Below are positions 62,000-64,000 of a stretch of DNA of 64,000 nt, piece after piece. Made by a program: the position numbers and the translations under genes. The stretch's first letter is position 1. Every line of letters starts with the position of its first letter. The notes below the pieces were generated by a model. That model had not been told where the DNA came from and did no database searches. It saw nothing but the letters and a program-made list of their open reading frames with translations. The DNA is from Sphingomonadales bacterium UBA656 (GTDB lineage Bacteria; Pseudomonadota; Alphaproteobacteria; Sphingomonadales; Sphingomonadaceae), in NCBI GenBank assembly GCA_002299895.1, contig DBOC01000008.1, positions 113,569 to 177,568 of the forward strand, in the 5' to 3' direction.

Positions 62000-62505
62000 A
62001 TGTCTTTCTGTAAGGCGACGACCATGGCTTTATCCTCAGCCGGGATCAAACCTTCGAGCACACGCCAGAAGCCTGTAACGGATTCCTGCCCAGCCGCCGC
62101 ATAAGCCGTGGCCAGACTATTGCGCAATGCATCAAACAATTGTGCCTCGAACTGAATACCTTCGGGCGTAAGGCGCAAGAGTTTCTGACGCCGGTCAACA
62201 TCACCTGCTCGCGTTTCCACAAGCCCACGGTCACTCAAATCGGTGAGAACGCGGCCAAGCGATTGTTTGGTTATCGCAAGAATTTTAAGTAACGCACTAA
62301 TCGGCAGATCAGGCTGGCGTGCGATGAAATAAAGCGCGCGATGATGCGCACGGCCAAGGCCATGTTCGGCGAGCCCTTCATCGATTGCGCGGGTAAGCCG
62401 CGTATAACCAAAGAACAAAAGCTCAACCCCGCGCCGTACTTCATTTTCACGAAGGAACAGAGGCGATGCAGTCGGCGGCACAGAAATAGAAGATGGGACA
62501 GCCAT
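61996..62505 (-). CDS. MarR family transcriptional regulator
   Basis: A 169-residue winged-helix protein; the MarR HTH is PDLPISALLKILAITKQSLG followed by VLTDLSDRGLVETRAGDVDR. The ATG at 62505 gives MAVPSSISVPP; further in-frame sequence upstream would cross into the ilvE start region. Coupled to hisE by a 4-base overlap and divergent from ilvE (60 bp), so it may control either. PetP-like regulators are the closest match in memory. Confidence 0.87.
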   Translation of the reverse strand: MAVPSSISVPPTASPLFLRENEVRRGVELLFFGYTRLTRAIDEGLAEHGLGRAHHRALYFIARQPDLPISALLKILAITKQSLGRVLTDLSDRGLVETRAGDVDRRQKLLRLTPEGIQFEAQLFDALRNSLATAYAAAGQESVTGFWRVLEGLIPAEDKAMVVALQKDI

Positions 62506-62565
62506 ATTGACGTATCTTGGCCTAGCCCATAGGACAGTGCAAGACCCTAATGAACGAGAGCATCG

Positions 62566-63654
62566 ATGAACACTGGCGCATTTCCTTTTGAGGCAAACCC
62601 AAATCCGGTCGATCCTGGCGAACGCGCAGCGCGGCTCATCGACCCCGGTTTTGGACGGGTGTTCACGGACCATATGGTGACGATCCGTTATTCGGACGAC
62701 AAGGGCTGGCATGACGCGAAGGTCGGACCGCGCGGCCCCCTGACGCTCGACCCTGCGACGGCCGTTTTGCATTATGCGCAAGAGATTTTTGAGGGGCTAA
62801 AGGCCTATCGCCTTGCCGACGGCGGAATGGCCCTGTTCCGTCCCGAACAAAATGCCCGCCGGTTTCAACGCTCGGCAAAACGTTTGGCCATGCCCGAATT
62901 GCCGGAAGAAATGTTCTTGCAAGCATGCAAGCAATTGGTTGAGGTTGATAAGGACTGGTTCCCCCCCGTCGAAGGTGGTTCGATATATCTGCGCCCATTC
63001 ATGATCGCGAGCGAAGTGTTTTTAGGCGTAAAGCCATCCGCCGAATATCTGTTCATGGTCATTGCGTCTGCGGCTGGCAATTATTTCAAGAGCGGCGCAC
63101 CGGCAATTTCGATTTGGGTGTCCGAACAATATACACGCGCAGCGCCGGGCGGCACGGGCGCAGCGAAATGCGGCGGCAATTATGCGGCAAGCCTCGTGGC
63201 GCAGTCAGAAGCCATTAAGCAAGGCTGCGACCAGGTCGTGTTTCTTGACGCCAGGGAACATCGTTGGGTTGAGGAACTGGGCGGTATGAACCTGTTTTTC
63301 CTATTCGATGACGGGTCCATCCTCACGCCGCCAGTCGACGGCACAATATTAGAAGGCATCACACGTGATTCTGTTCTGACTTTGGCGCGCGAACAAGGGT
63401 TGAACGTGCGTGAAGAGCGTTACGCCATCGACCAATGGCGGGCCGATGCGGAATCGGGGCGCCTGCTTGAAACCTTTGCGTGCGGAACGGCTGCCGTCGT
63501 CACGCCCGTTGGAAAAGTGCAATCCGCAAAAGGAAGTTTTTCCATTGGCGCAGGCGGTGCTGGGCAGATGACCCAACAAATTCGGTCAAAACTTGTGGAT
63601 ATTCAACGCGGAATTGTGGCAGATACCCATGGCTGGGTCCAACGCATCGATTAA
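62566..63654 (+). CDS. ilvE: branched-chain amino acid aminotransferase
   Basis: Fold-type IV PLP enzyme for the last step of Leu, Ile and Val synthesis. The 362-residue protein has LHYAQEIFEGLKAYR, IYLRPFMIASEVFLGV, the PLP lysine in GTGAAKCGGNYAASLVAQ and the cofactor loop ELGGMNLFFLF, then EGITRDSVLTLA. It belongs to the longer group II branch. Ribosome site is weak. Confidence 0.95.
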   Translation: MNTGAFPFEANPNPVDPGERAARLIDPGFGRVFTDHMVTIRYSDDKGWHDAKVGPRGPLTLDPATAVLHYAQEIFEGLKAYRLADGGMALFRPEQNARRFQRSAKRLAMPELPEEMFLQACKQLVEVDKDWFPPVEGGSIYLRPFMIASEVFLGVKPSAEYLFMVIASAAGNYFKSGAPAISIWVSEQYTRAAPGGTGAAKCGGNYAASLVAQSEAIKQGCDQVVFLDAREHRWVEELGGMNLFFLFDDGSILTPPVDGTILEGITRDSVLTLAREQGLNVREERYAIDQWRADAESGRLLETFACGTAAVVTPVGKVQSAKGSFSIGAGGAGQMTQQIRSKLVDIQRGIVADTHGWVQRID

Positions 63655-63698
63655 GCAGTTGCGCAATAAAATTACCACGATATAAGCCGCCCGCATCG

Positions 63699-63712
63699 GC
63701 CAGATTACTGGC
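63699..63712 (+). other. short inverted repeat between ilvE and tRNA-Gln
   Basis: GCCAG-ATTA-CTGGC is a perfect 5-bp stem immediately before the tRNA. No U-run follows. It may be a minor 3' structure of the ilvE mRNA or part of tRNA processing. Confidence 0.3.
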
Positions 63713-63716
63713 ATGC

Positions 63717-63791
63717 TGGGGCGTCGCCAAGCGGTAAGGCAGCGGCTTTTGATGCCGCCATTCGCAGGTTCGATCCCTGCCGCCCCAGCCA
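63717..63791 (+). tRNA. tRNA-Gln (anticodon UUG)
   Basis: The cloverleaf can be folded by eye: acceptor TGGGGCG/CGCCCCA, D arm GCC/GGC, anticodon arm GCGGC-TTTTGAT-GCCGC with the TTG anticodon, T arm GCAGG-TTCGATC-CCTGC, then discriminator G and an encoded CCA. 75 bases in all. Confidence 0.95.
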
Positions 63792-63970
63792 TTTTGCAAA
63801 AATCTGCACATATGTTACTTTCAGTAAAAATGCATACGTATGTAAAAACGAAAATGTATATGTATGTAACCAAAGGTAAATATTTTTACCCTGTCTAGTA
63901 AATAAGTAATATATCGTTAGATACATCTCATTGTCGTATTTTCGGCGGTTTGCTAAAGGGTGGGCCCAGA
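63792..63970. other. AT-rich spacer with several inverted and direct repeats
   Basis: Base composition drops sharply compared with the rest of the window. It contains TTACT-TTC-AGTAA (63815-63827), CATACGTATG around 63833-63842, two copies of GTATGTAA 24 bp apart (63838-63845, 63862-63869) and a perfect GGTAAA-TATT-TTTACC palindrome (63875-63890). No gene is seen. Such features suit a regulatory region or acquired DNA, but no integrase or attachment repeat is visible. Confidence 0.5.
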
Positions 63971-64000
63971 ATGAGAGTATTTATTGCCGACAATGATTCA
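63971..64000 (+). CDS. possible response regulator, start only (partial)
   Basis: Ten codons, MRVFIADNDS, run to the window edge. The pattern hydrophobic-strand then ADNDS is that of a receiver-domain N-terminus (acidic pair after the first strand). AAAGGG lies about 10 bases upstream. Too short for certainty. Confidence 0.4.
   Translation, partial: MRVFIADNDS

Noticed and set aside
1..64000. Prophage, insertion sequence, CRISPR array or defence system
   Set aside because: No integrase, transposase, phage structural gene, spaced direct-repeat array or known defence gene was found on either strand.

Overview
The window reads as chromosomal DNA of a sphingomonad-type alphaproteobacterium (order Sphingomonadales). 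The basis is gene content and order: the cell-cycle regulator gcrA, paired F0 subunits b' and b in an F0-only atp operon, APH-type homoserine kinase between ispH and rnhA, a ZnuD-like TonB receptor, a FtsZ tail ending in an alphaproteobacterial-type C-terminal peptide, and an intergenic palindromic repeat family that I associate with this order. Base composition is moderately GC-rich throughout except for the last about 170 bases. The genus is not resolved.

Region 1 (1-4460, all minus strand): a partial DUF938 methyltransferase, a 40-codon remnant that looks like a collapsed gcvH, gcvT, a dGTPase-like HD hydrolase and a TPR-SPOR envelope protein. Region 2 (4567-23363, minus strand): a complete division and cell-wall cluster in the order mraZ-rsmH-ftsL-ftsI-murE-murF-mraY-murD-ftsW-murG-murC-murB-ddl-ftsQ-ftsA-ftsZ. 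Every junction from mraZ to ftsA overlaps by 1 or 4 bases; only ftsZ has its own 185-bp leader. Region 3 (23364-27819): two small membrane proteins of unknown role, cysK, and a divergent zinc-type TonB receptor behind a Zur-like palindrome.

Region 4 (28024-35810, minus strand): a lipoprotein, argS, a SPOR protein, a DUF1993 protein, nagZ, scpA, scpB and tatABC, linking cell-wall recycling, chromosome condensation and protein export. Region 5 (35947-44977): ispH-thrB-rnhA, then a dispersed tyrosine-degradation end pathway (maiA, a MarR regulator, fumarylacetoacetase) with an oxidoreductase, a hydrolase, a secreted legumain-like peptidase, a DUF2147 protein and an orphan ABC permease. Region 6 (45069-54628): gcrA, a thioesterase, parE, a LysR regulator, apaG, metZ, leuB, recO and uvrC.

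Region 7 (54714-57289): atpI-atpB-atpE-b'-b. Region 8 (57620-64000): radC, a Bcr/CflA-type transporter, an amino-acid permease, a MarR-hisE-HIT operon, ilvE, tRNA-Gln and an AT-rich stretch leading into a possible response regulator cut by the window edge.

Most of the window is conserved housekeeping sequence. No prophage, insertion sequence, CRISPR array or defence island was found. The points most worth following are the gcvH remnant, four copies of an 89-90 bp bipartite palindromic repeat with compensatory changes, the Zur-like site before the ZnuD-type receptor, the architecture of the mraZ upstream region, and the AT-rich junction after tRNA-Gln.
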